From the NCBI RefSeq assembly GCF_001552255.1, contig NZ_BCQV01000012.1, positions 59,990-123,989 of the forward strand: a stretch of 64,000 nt of DNA. The letters are read 5' to 3'. The notes under the pieces were generated by a model, which was not told the DNA's origin, ran no database searches, and was given only the letters and a program-made list of their open reading frames with translations. This DNA comes from Alicyclobacillus shizuokensis NBRC 103103 (lineage in GTDB: Bacteria; Bacillota; Bacilli; Alicyclobacillales; Alicyclobacillaceae). Shown in pieces: positions 18,006 through 27,103 of the stretch (its first letter is position 1; every line of letters starts with the position of its first letter). Position numbers and translations under genes: made by a program.

Positions 18006-18704
18006 TTACTTATGCAGTCCGCACTCCGTCTTCGCAAACCCCGCCCAGCGACCGCTACGCGGGTCTTCCCCCGGCGCCACCGGCCGCGTGCAGTGCAGGC
18101 AGCCGATGCTGGGATATCCTTGGTCGTGAAGCGGATTGTAGGGGACATCGTGCGCCCGGATGTAGTCCCACACTTCATCGTTCGTCCAGCGCACCAGCGG
18201 ATTGACTTTCACCAAACCGAATTTCTGGTCCCATTCGAACACCTTGGCGCCTCTGCGCGTGGGCGCCTGTTCTCGACGAATGCCGGTAATCCAGCCTTCA
18301 TGCTGCGCCAGCCACTCCGTCAGCGGCTGCACCTTGCGTAGCGCGCAACACTGGTCTGGGTCTCGCTTCCACAGCTCATCTCCGTACTGACGCGCCTGCT
18401 CGTCCAAGCTCAGCTTGGAACGCACCTGGTGGAGATTGGGGATTCCGTACCGCTCTTTCGCCCTCTCCACCAGCTCGTACGTTTCTGGAAACAGCACATC
18501 CGTATCCAGGTAGAATACGGAAGCGTTCGGATCAATCCCCATCAGCATGTCGAGCAGCACCATGTCCTCGGCGCCAAAGCTGCAGGCAAACGTCAATCCA
18601 TCAACCAGCCGAACGGCTTCGCGCAGAATCTCGTCCGCCGGGGCCGTCTCCAGTTCGTCAGCCAGGCGGACAATTTCTTCCTGCGATAATTTCGTCCTCT
18701 CCAC
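18006..18704 (-). CDS. cysH: Adenylylsulfate (APS) reductase, CysH family
   Basis: This 232-residue thioredoxin-dependent reductase has a PP-loop-like start (TFACSFGAEDMVLLDML) and the paired cysteines Cys119-Cys120 and Cys202-x-x-Cys205, which ligate a [4Fe-4S] cluster and mark the APS-reducing type. The catalytic Cys228 lies in the C-terminal TECGLHK. It converts APS to sulfite. The GTG at 18704 is chosen because AGAGGTG lies five bases upstream; the frame is open for another 450 bases upstream, but that stretch contains the promoter and a terminator. It is the first gene of cysH-tauE-sat-cysI-cobA-sirB. Confidence 0.92.
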   Translation of the reverse strand: MERTKLSQEEIVRLADELETAPADEILREAVRLVDGLTFACSFGAEDMVLLDMLMGIDPNASVFYLDTDVLFPETYELVERAKERYGIPNLHQVRSKLSLDEQARQYGDELWKRDPDQCCALRKVQPLTEWLAQHEGWITGIRREQAPTRRGAKVFEWDQKFGLVKVNPLVRWTNDEVWDYIRAHDVPYNPLHDQGYPSIGCLHCTRPVAPGEDPRSGRWAGFAKTECGLHK

Positions 18705-18754
18705 GCCACGCACCTCTAATTCCGATACAAATAGTATATCTTCCAATGCATTCA

Positions 18755-18783
18755 GTCTACGCGATCTTGGAGCCAGCGTCAAC
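18755..18783 (-). promoter_or_regulatory. Promoter of the sulfate assimilation operon
   Basis: TTGACG (18778-18783) and TAGACT (18755-18760) are spaced exactly 17 bases on the minus strand, about 50 bases before the cysH start. No S-box or other known riboswitch pattern was seen between promoter and start. Confidence 0.7.
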
Positions 18784-18799
18784 AACGGATTCTCGCATA

Positions 18800-18835
18800 A
18801 AAATCCCCATCCTGCCTCTCCAGGCAAGATGGGGT
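18800..18835 (-). terminator. Terminator of the acs-satP operon
   Basis: A hairpin with a 13-bp stem (one mismatch) and a four-base loop at 18806-18835 is followed on the minus strand by ATTTTTA. It ends transcription from acsA-satP just before the cysH promoter. The stretch 18836-18969 holds no gene. Confidence 0.8.
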
Positions 18836-18969
18836 CAACGCTCACACTCTCGGCGGAGCTGTGGAGATGAGGACAGGGCCGGCGCCGGACGCTCATGCGC
18901 TGGTCGTCTGTGCTGGGGCTTAAGCCGTAGTGCAGGCGACCTGAGACATGCCTGAGCTGTCGGCGGGCC

Positions 18970-19551
18970 TCAGGCGGACACGCCGGTTGCCGCCCGAGGC
19001 CGTGCGTAGGCCTGGCCCAGCGGCAGGACTGTCCGTCCAGCGGTGGTGTTGATGACTGTAGCGGCCGACGTGTACAGGGCCAGCAGGCCACACAGCTCGC
19101 CCATCCACCCGCCGGGCGACGACGTTCCCAGTACACCAAAATCGTGCAGGGCCAACAGGCCAAAGGTTATCCATAGAGTCAAGAAGACGAAAAACAGTGC
19201 GCGATTGAGATAGAAGGTGCCAAACCACAAGTAGAAGGTGAGGATGCCGAAGAACAGCAGAAACACCCCCATACCTGCCTTGGGTGCGGCCCGCACGATA
19301 AAGTAAAACGCCAGCCAGAACGCCCCGTACGACGAGAATGCCGTCGCGCCGAACGTATTTCCGTTCCGAAACTCCCACATACCGGCCAGCAACTGGGCGC
19401 CGCCCCCGTAGACCAACGCCAGGCCCAATACAACCCCCATCGCATCCGCGCTGGTGACGCCGGCGTTGATCAGACTGAGGATGCAGGTGGTCACGCCGAA
19501 TCCGGCCAGGCCCAGAGGACCCGGATCGCCGATTTTCAGGTCGTTCGCCAT
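18970..19551 (-). CDS. GPR1/FUN34/YaaH-family acetate transporter
   Basis: This 193-residue protein has six hydrophobic helices. The family signature near the N-terminus reads DPGPLGLAGFG, a variant of NPxPLGL, followed by YGGGAQLLAGMWEFRNGNTFGATAFSSYGAFW, which is highly typical of SatP/YaaH acetate-proton symporters. It starts 15 bases after acsA, so acetate uptake and activation are coupled. Confidence 0.88.
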   Translation of the reverse strand: MANDLKIGDPGPLGLAGFGVTTCILSLINAGVTSADAMGVVLGLALVYGGGAQLLAGMWEFRNGNTFGATAFSSYGAFWLAFYFIVRAAPKAGMGVFLLFFGILTFYLWFGTFYLNRALFFVFLTLWITFGLLALHDFGVLGTSSPGGWMGELCGLLALYTSAATVINTTAGRTVLPLGQAYARPRAATGVSA

Positions 19552-19566
19552 CCTTCACGCCTCCCT

Positions 19567-21522
19567 CTATTCTTTGTCCCGATAGAGTTCCTTGAGCTGC
19601 TCGACGACGGACGGATCGGCCAAAGTGGTGGTGTCCCCGAGCACCCGTCCTTCCGCGATGTCGCGCAGCAGCCTGCGCATGATTTTGGCGCTGCGTGTCT
19701 TCGGCAGTTCGGCGGTGAAGACGATTTCCTCGGGCCGCGCCATGGCGCCGATTTTCTCCACCACGTGCTGCTTGAGTTCGGCCACCAGGTCGTCGCTGGT
19801 GGTGACACCCTCCTTGACAGTGACAAAAGCGGTGATGGCCTGCCCTTTCACCTCGTGGCTGCGCCCGATGACAGCCGCTTCGGCGACGGCCTGGTGGTCC
19901 ACCAGGGCGCTCTCCACCTCCATCGTGCCGATGCGATGGCCGGAGACGTTGATGACATCGTCGATGCGCCCCAGAATCCAGAAGTACCCCTGCTCATCCA
20001 CGTGCGCGCCGTCGCCGGGCAGGTACACGCCCGGAAACTTGCCGAAATACGTCTTTCGGAACCGCTCGTCGTCGCCCCAGACGGAGCGCAGCATGGACGG
20101 CCAGGGCCTGTCGATGACGAGGTACCCGCCGTGACCCGACGCTACCTCCCGCCCGTTCTCGTCCACCACCTTCGCGGAGATGCCCGGCACCGGTCGCGTC
20201 GCTGACCCTGGTTTGGTCTCCACCAGGCCGGGTAGCGGAGCAATCATCGCGCAGCCGGTCTCCGTCTGCCACCAGGTGTCGACAATCGGGCAGCGCCCAC
20301 GCCCGATATATTCATGAAACCACATCCAGGCTTCTGGATTGATGGGCTCGCCGACCGTCCCCAGCAGGCGCAGGGAGCTAAGGTCATGCCTCTCCGGATA
20401 CTGCGGCCCCCACTTCATGAACGTCCGGATGAGGGTAGGCGCCGAATAGAATATGGTCACTCCGTACCGTTCAACCATCTCCCAGAACCGCTCGCGGCTC
20501 GGCCAGTCCGGTGCCCCTTCGTACATCACCACCGTCGCGCCCGCCGAGAGCGGCCCGTAGACGATGTATGTGTGGCCTGTCACCCAACCAATGTCGGCGG
20601 TGCAAAAATAGACGTCGTCGTCCTTCAGGTCAAAGACGCTGCGCATCGAGGTATTGCAACCCACCAGATAGCCACCGGTCGTGTGCACGATGCCCTTGGG
20701 CTTGCCGGTCGTCCCGGAGGTGTACAGGAGATAGAGGATGTCTTCGGCGTCCATCGTTGCGGCGGGAAAAGGTGTGGTCGGGGCGCTGTCCATCAATTCG
20801 TGCCAGTACACGTCCCGGCCGGGCTGCATCTTGGCGCTGGCCGTCTCACCGACGCGTTGGACCACCAGCACCTGGCCCACGCCGGTGCCCTCGACCGCTT
20901 CGTCGGCATTGGCCTTGAGCGGCAAAAGGTTGCCGCGCCGCCAACCGCCGTCGGCGGTGATGAGCAGCTTCGCGTCGGCGTCCAAAATTCGGTCGCGCAG
21001 CGAATTCGCCGAAAAGCCCGCAAACACCACCGAGTGGATGGCCCCAATCTTGGCGCAGGCCAACATCGCTATCGGGAGTTCAGGGATCATCGGCAGGTAG
21101 ATGGTCACGCGGTCACCCTTGCCCACCCCCAGCTGTTGGAGCATGTGCGCCGCCTTGTCGACTTCGCGGCCCAGCATGTCATAGGTGTAGACCCGGACAT
21201 CCCCGGGCTCTCCCTCCCAAAGGAGGGCGGCCTTGTTCTTGCGCGGCCCCAGCCGGTGGCGATCCACGCAGTTGTAGGCCGCGTTCAGCTTGCCGCCGAG
21301 AAACCATTGGGCGTGTGGGGGATTCCACTCCAGCACCGTGTGATACGGCTCAAACCAGTCCAGGTGTCGTGCCTGCTCCGCCCAGTACCCCTCCGGGTCC
21401 GCCGCAGCTCGTTCGTAGACGGACGGATCGTTGAAATTGGCGTTGTCCCGGAACGATGGACTGGGGGCAAAGGTCCTCGTCTCCGCCAGCAAAGTGTCGA
21501 GGTCTTTCGGTTCACCGCTCAT
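19567..21522 (-). CDS. acsA: Acetyl-CoA synthetase
   Basis: This 651-residue AMP-forming acetyl-CoA synthetase is of full family length. It has [13 protein letters not shown] (P-loop-like), [10 protein letters not shown] (acetate pocket), [16 protein letters not shown] and the C-terminal [11 protein letters not shown], whose lysine is the usual acetylation site. It makes acetyl-CoA from acetate for growth on acetate and on products of the aromatic and sugar pathways. The ATG has AAGGAGG 15 bases upstream, rather far. A cre-like site lies about 45 bases before the start, consistent with carbon-catabolite control as known for Bacillus acsA. Confidence 0.95.
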   Translation of the reverse strand: MSGEPKDLDTLLAETRTFAPSPSFRDNANFNDPSVYERAAADPEGYWAEQARHLDWFEPYHTVLEWNPPHAQWFLGGKLNAAYNCVDRHRLGPRKNKAALLWEGEPGDVRVYTYDMLGREVDKAAHMLQQLGVGKGDRVTIYLPMIPELPIAMLACAKIGAIHSVVFAGFSANSLRDRILDADAKLLITADGGWRRGNLLPLKANADEAVEGTGVGQVLVVQRVGETASAKMQPGRDVYWHELMDSAPTTPFPAATMDAEDILYLLYTSGTTGKPKGIVHTTGGYLVGCNTSMRSVFDLKDDDVYFCTADIGWVTGHTYIVYGPLSAGATVVMYEGAPDWPSRERFWEMVERYGVTIFYSAPTLIRTFMKWGPQYPERHDLSSLRLLGTVGEPINPEAWMWFHEYIGRGRCPIVDTWWQTETGCAMIAPLPGLVETKPGSATRPVPGISAKVVDENGREVASGHGGYLVIDRPWPSMLRSVWGDDERFRKTYFGKFPGVYLPGDGAHVDEQGYFWILGRIDDVINVSGHRIGTMEVESALVDHQAVAEAAVIGRSHEVKGQAITAFVTVKEGVTTSDDLVAELKQHVVEKIGAMARPEEIVFTAELPKTRSAKIMRRLLRDIAEGRVLGDTTTLADPSVVEQLKELYRDKE

Positions 21523-21563
21523 GAGTTATCCATGCCCCTCCTTGAAATGAGAGAATGATAGAT

Positions 21564-21579
21564 ACGCAAACGGTTTCAT
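21564..21579. promoter_or_regulatory. cre-like CcpA site before acsA
   Basis: ACGCAAACGGTTTCAT matches the cre consensus WTGNAANCGNWNNCAW at every fixed position except one (C for T at position 2). It lies between the acsA start and the AT-rich upstream region. Confidence 0.5.
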
Positions 21580-21711
21580 CTAAGGAACCAGTGATCTTTA
21601 TTCATAATACTCCACCGATTTGGTATTGCAAGACACTACACCCGAGAGTGGAGGCGCCGGCCTGCAACTAAATGGAAGACACAAGCCCTTCGGGAGGCCG
21701 CACAACGAAAG

Positions 21712-21735
21712 AGAGGCCCGGGTACCCGGGCCTCT
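21712..21735 (-). terminator. Terminator of the opp-cel9-xylBA-yicI operon
   Basis: A perfect 24-base palindrome (AGAGGCCCGG and its mirror) lies 19 bases after the alpha-xylosidase stop. It is followed on the minus strand by CTTTCGTTGT, a weak U-tract, so it is probably intrinsic but possibly imperfect. Confidence 0.7.
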
Positions 21736-21753
21736 GTCAAACTTTGGTCACTG

Positions 21754-24075
21754 TCAGTGAGCAAGCCGAATCGCCAAGTAGGAAGCACCGTCTTCGGGGA
21801 CAATGCGCACCCCGCGCTCCGTCCTTTCCACGCGACCTCCCTCGACCTCATCGACGCTCTGCACCCCGTTCAGCAGCACGATCCACGGCTTGCTGGCGCC
21901 GTCCACCCGGAAATCGATGCGATCCGCCCGCCGCTCGGCCACGGCCTGCACCGCCTGCAGAGTGTCCGGCGCGTACACGGTGGCTTCCGCCCTGCGCCCG
22001 TCCTCAAGGGCGAACACCTCGTAGCAGACGCCGTCAGTGTAGTCGTACTCGGCCGTGTCGGTGCGAGCCCCGGCCGCCACAATGCTGTTGCCGCGGACGA
22101 ACAAGGGCAGGTTGAAGTAGTCGCAGCACGCCTGCAGCCAGCGCCCGCCCACCACCTGCTCACCGGTCAGGTAATGGGTCCACAGCCCATCCGGCAGATA
22201 GTAGTCGACCCGGCCGTCCTCCGAAAACACCGGCGCCACCAGCAGTGAATCCCCAAGCATGTACTGCCGGTCGAGCGTGTCACAGGCGGGATCGCCTGGG
22301 AACTCGAGGAACATCGCGCGCATCATCGGAACTCCCTGTTCATGCGCAGTCACGGCCTGCCCATATAAATACGGCATCAGCTTCAGCTTCAGGGTCGTGA
22401 AGTGGCGCAGGACATCCACCGCTTCCTCGTCGAACAGCCACGGGACGCGGTAAGACGAGCTGCCGTGCAGACGGCTGTGGCTGGAAAGCAAGCCGAACGC
22501 AATCCAGCGCTTGTACACGTCCGCCGTGGCGGTCTCCTCGAAGCCGCCGATGTCGTGGCTCCAGTAGCCAAACCCGCAGGCTCCCAACGACAAGCCTCCG
22601 CGCAGGCTCTCGGCCATCGACTCGTAACGGGCGTAGCAGTCCCCACCCCAGTGTACCGGGAACTTCTGCCCGCCGACAGTGGCCGAGCGGGCAAACACGA
22701 CCGCCTCGCGTTCGCCGCGTTTCCTTTGCAACAGTTCGAACACCGTCTGGTTGTAGAGATAGGTGTAATAGTTGTGCATCTTGACCGGATCGGCCCCGTC
22801 ATAATAGACCACATCAGTGGGGATCCGTTCGCCGAAGTCGGTCTTGAAGCAGTCGACACCCATGTCCAGCAGCCGCTCCAGTTTGCCCTGGAACCACGCT
22901 CGGGCCTCTGGGTTGGTGAAATCGACCAAGCCCATGCCGGGCTGCCACAGGTCCCACTGCCAGACGTCGCCGTTCGGTCGCTTGAGCAGGAACCCACGCG
23001 CCGCCGCTTCGTCAAACAGCGGTGACTTCTGGCCGATGTACGGGTTTATCCAGACGCACACGTGCAGACCTCTTTCCTTGAGACGCTGGAGCATACCCTC
23101 CGGGTCTGGGAACACCCGCTCATCCCACTCGAAGTTGCACCACTCAAACTCCTTCATCCAGAAACAGTCGAAGTGGAACACGCTCAGGGGAATCTCGCGC
23201 TCCGCCATGCCATCGACAAAGTGGTTGACCGTCTGTTCGTCGTAATCGGTGGTGAACGAGGTGCTCAGCCACAGCCCGAACGACCAAGCAGGCGGCAGCG
23301 CGGGTTTGCCGGTTAGGTCGGTGTAGCGACGGATGACGTCTTTGGGGGAGGGTCCATAGATGACAAAGTACTCCAACGCCTCGCCCGTGACGGAAAATTG
23401 CACGCGCGAGACCTTCTCCGACGCCACCTCAAATCCCACATGCTCGGGGTGGTTGACGAACACACCATAGCCGCGATTGGTCAGATAGAACGGAATGTTC
23501 TTGTAGGCCTGCTCCGAGCCGGTGCCGCCGTCTTCGTTCCAGATGTCGACCACCTGGCCGTTCTTGACAAACGGCCCAAACCGCTCCCCGAGACCGTACA
23601 CACACTCGCCCACACTCAGGTCCAGTTCTTCCTTTACATAGGGTGTCCGGTCGTCCATCCGAATGTAGGCCATCGCCTTGCTGCCACTGCCTGTCAAGCG
23701 GCGGCCATCGCCGAAAAAGTCCATGCGGAAGCGCCGCTTGGCAATCTGGACGGTAAGGGAACCGGATGTGAGGCTGACCTGTTCATCCGTTTCCGCCACA
23801 GACACCGGAGCCTCGCCGTCACAGAGTTCAAAGCGCGGCCCCGTGTCCCGCGTCCCACGAAAGTGCTCAATACGCACCCGAATCACGTTGGCCATGGGAG
23901 AGGAAAGGTGAATCGTCAAGAGCGGTCCCTGCAAGGTGGCACCGCGATGTGCAATGTGCTGGCACGGCGCGTACAGGGTGAGTGCGTTGTCATGGCGGTC
24001 CAGCGTATGCACCTCCGCCGGCAAGTGCATCGTAACGCCCGCTCTGTTGAGCCAGTTTCCATTGCTGAATTTCAC
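21754..24075 (-). CDS. yicI: Alpha-xylosidase, GH31 (YicI type)
   Basis: This 773-residue protein has almost the length of E. coli YicI (772). The catalytic nucleophile is Asp413 in CFKTDFGERIPTDV; the acid/base region is VHWGGDCYARYESMAE. No signal peptide is present, so it is cytoplasmic. It releases xylose from the non-reducing end of isoprimeverose-type xyloglucan oligosaccharides. The GTG at 24075 has AAAGGAG eight bases upstream; the frame is open further upstream but without a site. It ends the operon after xylA. Confidence 0.92.
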   Translation of the reverse strand: MKFSNGNWLNRAGVTMHLPAEVHTLDRHDNALTLYAPCQHIAHRGATLQGPLLTIHLSSPMANVIRVRIEHFRGTRDTGPRFELCDGEAPVSVAETDEQVSLTSGSLTVQIAKRRFRMDFFGDGRRLTGSGSKAMAYIRMDDRTPYVKEELDLSVGECVYGLGERFGPFVKNGQVVDIWNEDGGTGSEQAYKNIPFYLTNRGYGVFVNHPEHVGFEVASEKVSRVQFSVTGEALEYFVIYGPSPKDVIRRYTDLTGKPALPPAWSFGLWLSTSFTTDYDEQTVNHFVDGMAEREIPLSVFHFDCFWMKEFEWCNFEWDERVFPDPEGMLQRLKERGLHVCVWINPYIGQKSPLFDEAAARGFLLKRPNGDVWQWDLWQPGMGLVDFTNPEARAWFQGKLERLLDMGVDCFKTDFGERIPTDVVYYDGADPVKMHNYYTYLYNQTVFELLQRKRGEREAVVFARSATVGGQKFPVHWGGDCYARYESMAESLRGGLSLGACGFGYWSHDIGGFEETATADVYKRWIAFGLLSSHSRLHGSSSYRVPWLFDEEAVDVLRHFTTLKLKLMPYLYGQAVTAHEQGVPMMRAMFLEFPGDPACDTLDRQYMLGDSLLVAPVFSEDGRVDYYLPDGLWTHYLTGEQVVGGRWLQACCDYFNLPLFVRGNSIVAAGARTDTAEYDYTDGVCYEVFALEDGRRAEATVYAPDTLQAVQAVAERRADRIDFRVDGASKPWIVLLNGVQSVDEVEGGRVERTERGVRIVPEDGASYLAIRLAH

Positions 24076-24200
24076 AGATGTCGCTCCTTTGCATGCGGAC
24101 GCGGACGGCCGGGGGTCCCCCAACCGTCCGCTGTGTCCACCGTATAAGAGTACTACCTCATGTTCGGGCGGGACGTGGCACGTCACCCCAAGCGGGGTGA

Positions 24201-25358
24201 TCACCGAACGCCGAGCAACAGTTCAACCACCAGTTGGTCGAGTTTTTCGTACTTGTGGCCCTTCTGCCCATACGCCACGCGGTCAAACGGCTTCTCCCGC
24301 AGGCTGCGTAGCGCCTCGCTCGAATAGGTGATGGGCTGACCGTCGTCCTCCTCCTGAATCTCCTGGAGCAATCCTTGGATCTCCTCATCGCGGCGGAAGC
24401 GTTCCACCTTGTCGCGCAGAATGAGATAGTTGCGGATGCATCCGCGGGCAAAATCTCGCACGCCTTCCAGGTCCTCGCTTCGGTAGGCGTGCGCATCGAA
24501 GTGGCGCATCCCCTGATAACCCGCATCCTCCAGCAGTTTAACCAAATAGAAGGTCGCTTTCAAATTCTCCGATCCGAACCGCAGATCCTGGTCGAAGCGG
24601 CCGATTTTCTGATCGTTCAGGTCAATGTGGAACAGCTTGCCCGCCGCCAGCGCCTGCGCTACCTGGTGGTGGAAGACCAACCCTGCCATCTGCTCGTGCG
24701 CCACCTCCGGGTTGACCCCGACCATCTCGGGGTGCGCCAGCGTCGCGATAAAGCCCAGCATCGCCCCGGTCGTCGGCAGAAACAGGTCGCCCCGCGGTTC
24801 GTTCGGCTTCGCCTCCAGGGCGAATTTCAGCCCATAGTTTCTATCCAATACGTACTCGCACAGAAAGTTGACCGCTTCCTGGTACCGCTTGAGCGCGTCG
24901 CGTGCGTCCTTCGAGGCGTCGACCTCGACGCCCTCGCGGCCGCCCCACAACACAAAGACCTCGGCGCCCAGCTCGTGCGCCACGTCGATGGCATCGAGCG
25001 TCTTGCGGATGGCGTATTCCCGTACCGGCTTCCGGTTGGACGTGAATGCCCCGTCGCGAAACACCGGATCCGTGAACAGGTTGACCGTCATCATTGGCAC
25101 CTTAAGACCGAGCGCTTGCGCCTTGTCCTTAAACTTGGCCACAATTCGATCCCGCTCGGCAGGCGTCGCGTCAATCGGAATCAGGTCGTTGTCGTGCAGG
25201 GTGACGCCGTAAGCGCCGACCCCGGCCATCAACTCCAGGTTGTCGAGCGGATTTAGCTCCGGGCGCACTTCAACGCCGAACGGATCGCGCCCGCGATTGC
25301 CCGTGGTCCACAGTCCAAACGTAAAGTGGTCTTCGGGACGGGGGGTAAATGAACTCAT
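24201..25358 (-). CDS. xylA: Xylose isomerase
   Basis: This 385-residue class I (Streptomyces-type, short) xylose isomerase carries the catalytic His in [10 protein letters not shown], metal ligands in [10 protein letters not shown] (Lys-Pro-Asn-Glu-Pro) and in HIDLNDQKI, and the [11 protein letters not shown] segment. The ATG at 25358 gives [18 protein letters not shown], the normal N-terminus of this class; longer in-frame starts (25379, 25403) are less likely, although the AAGGAG site is 12 bases away. It converts xylose to xylulose for XylB, whose gene lies just upstream. Confidence 0.94.
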   Translation of the reverse strand: MSSFTPRPEDHFTFGLWTTGNRGRDPFGVEVRPELNPLDNLELMAGVGAYGVTLHDNDLIPIDATPAERDRIVAKFKDKAQALGLKVPMMTVNLFTDPVFRDGAFTSNRKPVREYAIRKTLDAIDVAHELGAEVFVLWGGREGVEVDASKDARDALKRYQEAVNFLCEYVLDRNYGLKFALEAKPNEPRGDLFLPTTGAMLGFIATLAHPEMVGVNPEVAHEQMAGLVFHHQVAQALAAGKLFHIDLNDQKIGRFDQDLRFGSENLKATFYLVKLLEDAGYQGMRHFDAHAYRSEDLEGVRDFARGCIRNYLILRDKVERFRRDEEIQGLLQEIQEEDDGQPITYSSEALRSLREKPFDRVAYGQKGHKYEKLDQLVVELLLGVR

Positions 25359-25445
25359 CAGGTCATCCAACTCCTTCATCCGATGTGAAATATCGGTACT
25401 CACCGCATCCTGGGCGGCCGTCCGGGTCCGTCGGCCCGCACCGAT

Positions 25446-27002
25446 TTAGGCTTGGCTCTCTCCCGCCAGCGCCCGCAGCGCCGGAAACACCGGCTTGAGG
25501 GCCTGATACGCCTGCTGATATAAACCGTACTGGCGGTCGTAAAGGGATTGCCAGGCGGAGTTTGGCTCCACCACATCGGCCACTTCTATCCAGTCGGCCA
25601 TCCCCTGCGGCTCGACAACACCCGCCCCGACAGCGGCGAGAATCGCCGCTCCGAAAGCCGGCCCCTCAATGCCGTGGACAATCTGTATCGGCCGCTGCAG
25701 GACAGAGGCGAGGATCTCCACCCACAAGCGCCCTTTGGCGCCGCCGCCGGAAACCCGCCAGGTGTCGGCTGCGAGACCACTGTCGGCCAGACAGGACCAG
25801 CACTCCCGCAGGCTGAACGCGACACCCTCCAGGACCGCGCGCACCATCTCGGAGCGGCCGTGGCGCCAATCAAGCCCCACCCAACTCCCGCGCGCGTCCG
25901 CGTCCAGATGCGGCGTGCGTTCACCCAACAGATAGGGCAGGAACAGCACGCCCCCCGCACCTGCCGGTGCCTTCGCCGCCTCGCGGGTGAGCAGGTCGTA
26001 CACGTCCTGGCCGGAGAGTAGAGCCGTGGCGTCCTCCAGCTGCGCCAACTGGCGCCGGTACCACTGCAGAGATCCGCCCGCCGCTTGCGTCACGCCCATC
26101 GTAAACCACTGCCCGGGCACCGCATGGCAGAATGTGTGCACGCGCCCGAGCGGATCGCGGACGGGACGGGCGGAAGGCGTGAGTACCACTCCCGAGGTGC
26201 CGAGAACAACTGAAACAGTGCCGGGATTGACAATGCCCAGACCCACGGCTCCCGCTCCTTGGTCGCCGGCGCCGGCGACCACCGGGATCCCGGCAGGAAG
26301 GCCCAGCAGATCAGCCGCTGCAGGGGTCACATGCCCAGTGATCTCCCCGGATTCAAACACCTGCGGCAGCCACGCTAGAGGGATGTCAAGGGCGCGACAC
26401 ATCTCCTCCGACCAGGTGCGGTGCGCCACGTCAAACAAAAGCGTGCCGGACGCGTCGCAGACGTCGGTGGCGCGCACACCGGTCAGGCGGAATCCGATGT
26501 AATCCTTCGGCAATAAGAACGACGCGATGCGCGCGTAGGCTTCCGGTTCATGCTGGCGCATCCACAACAGCCGCGTGGCCGTAAAGTTGGCGAGCGGCGG
26601 GTTTTCGGTCAGGCCAATCACCCGCTCACGCCCCAACTCCCGTTCAATCCACGCGGCCTGCTCGACTGTCCGCAGGTCGCACCAGATAATGGCCGGGCGG
26701 ACTGGCCTTCCGTCGTTGTCCAACGGAACGAGTCCGTGCATTTGTCCGGACAGCCCTATGGCCAGGATGTCCATACCGCCCTCGGCGGCCTGCAGCTTTG
26801 CGGTCAAGTCGCGCACCGCCGTTATGGTGGCCTGCCACCAGTCCTCTGGGTGCTGCTCGGCGTAGCCGGACTTGGGAGCGTAGAGTTCATAGGCGGCGCC
26901 GGACACAGCCAACAGCCGTCCGTCCGTTGAGACGGCCACCACCTTCACTCCGCTCGTTCCGACATCGATGCCAATCAACGCGGAAGGCGCTTTCCCATTC
27001 AC
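25446..27002 (-). CDS. xylB: Xylulokinase
   Basis: This 518-residue FGGY-family kinase has the N-terminal GIDVGTSGVKVV phosphate loop, the substrate and catalytic Asp region GAGDQGAGAVGLG and the C-terminal ATP site VSGGGAKGRLWVEILASVLQ. It phosphorylates xylulose for the pentose phosphate pathway. The start is a GTG preceded by GAGGGAAGGG. It is directly preceded by a promoter with a xylO-like operator (27063-27094), so xylBA-yicI can be expressed apart from the opp-cel9 part. Confidence 0.93.
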   Translation of the reverse strand: MNGKAPSALIGIDVGTSGVKVVAVSTDGRLLAVSGAAYELYAPKSGYAEQHPEDWWQATITAVRDLTAKLQAAEGGMDILAIGLSGQMHGLVPLDNDGRPVRPAIIWCDLRTVEQAAWIERELGRERVIGLTENPPLANFTATRLLWMRQHEPEAYARIASFLLPKDYIGFRLTGVRATDVCDASGTLLFDVAHRTWSEEMCRALDIPLAWLPQVFESGEITGHVTPAAADLLGLPAGIPVVAGAGDQGAGAVGLGIVNPGTVSVVLGTSGVVLTPSARPVRDPLGRVHTFCHAVPGQWFTMGVTQAAGGSLQWYRRQLAQLEDATALLSGQDVYDLLTREAAKAPAGAGGVLFLPYLLGERTPHLDADARGSWVGLDWRHGRSEMVRAVLEGVAFSLRECWSCLADSGLAADTWRVSGGGAKGRLWVEILASVLQRPIQIVHGIEGPAFGAAILAAVGAGVVEPQGMADWIEVADVVEPNSAWQSLYDRQYGLYQQAYQALKPVFPALRALAGESQA

Positions 27003-27062
27003 AGCCCTTCCCTCACTTTCAGCGGAAATCCGCAGTCTGAAACCCTGCTAAATTGATTCTTT

Positions 27063-27094
27063 ATTAGTTTATTGAATAACCAAATGAAGATCAA
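27063..27094 (-). promoter_or_regulatory. xylB promoter with XylR operator (xylO-like)
   Basis: On the minus strand TTGATC (27089-27094) and TAAACT (27066-27071) are 17 bases apart. The overlapping dyad at 27063-27087, whose plus strand contains TTAGTTTATTGAATAACCAA, closely resembles Bacillus megaterium xylO (TTAGTTTATTGGATAAACAA). XylR binding would cover the -10 box. Confidence 0.75.
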
Positions 27095-27103
27095 TGGACC
27101 ATC

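Noticed and set aside
18705..18969. S-box or other riboswitch before the sulfate operon
   Set aside because: The hairpin there lies upstream of the promoter and is the terminator of the preceding operon; no SAM aptamer blocks were found.
18705..19163. A long N-terminal extension of cysH in the same frame
   Set aside because: The stretch contains the upstream operon's terminator and the cysH promoter, and the extension has no similarity to CysH; the GTG at 18704 has a good ribosome site.
21510..21545. A four-codon leader frame (ATG to TGA) between the acsA ribosome site and its start
   Set aside because: It overlaps the acsA ATG as ATGA and would be well placed, but four codons with no conserved content can arise by chance.
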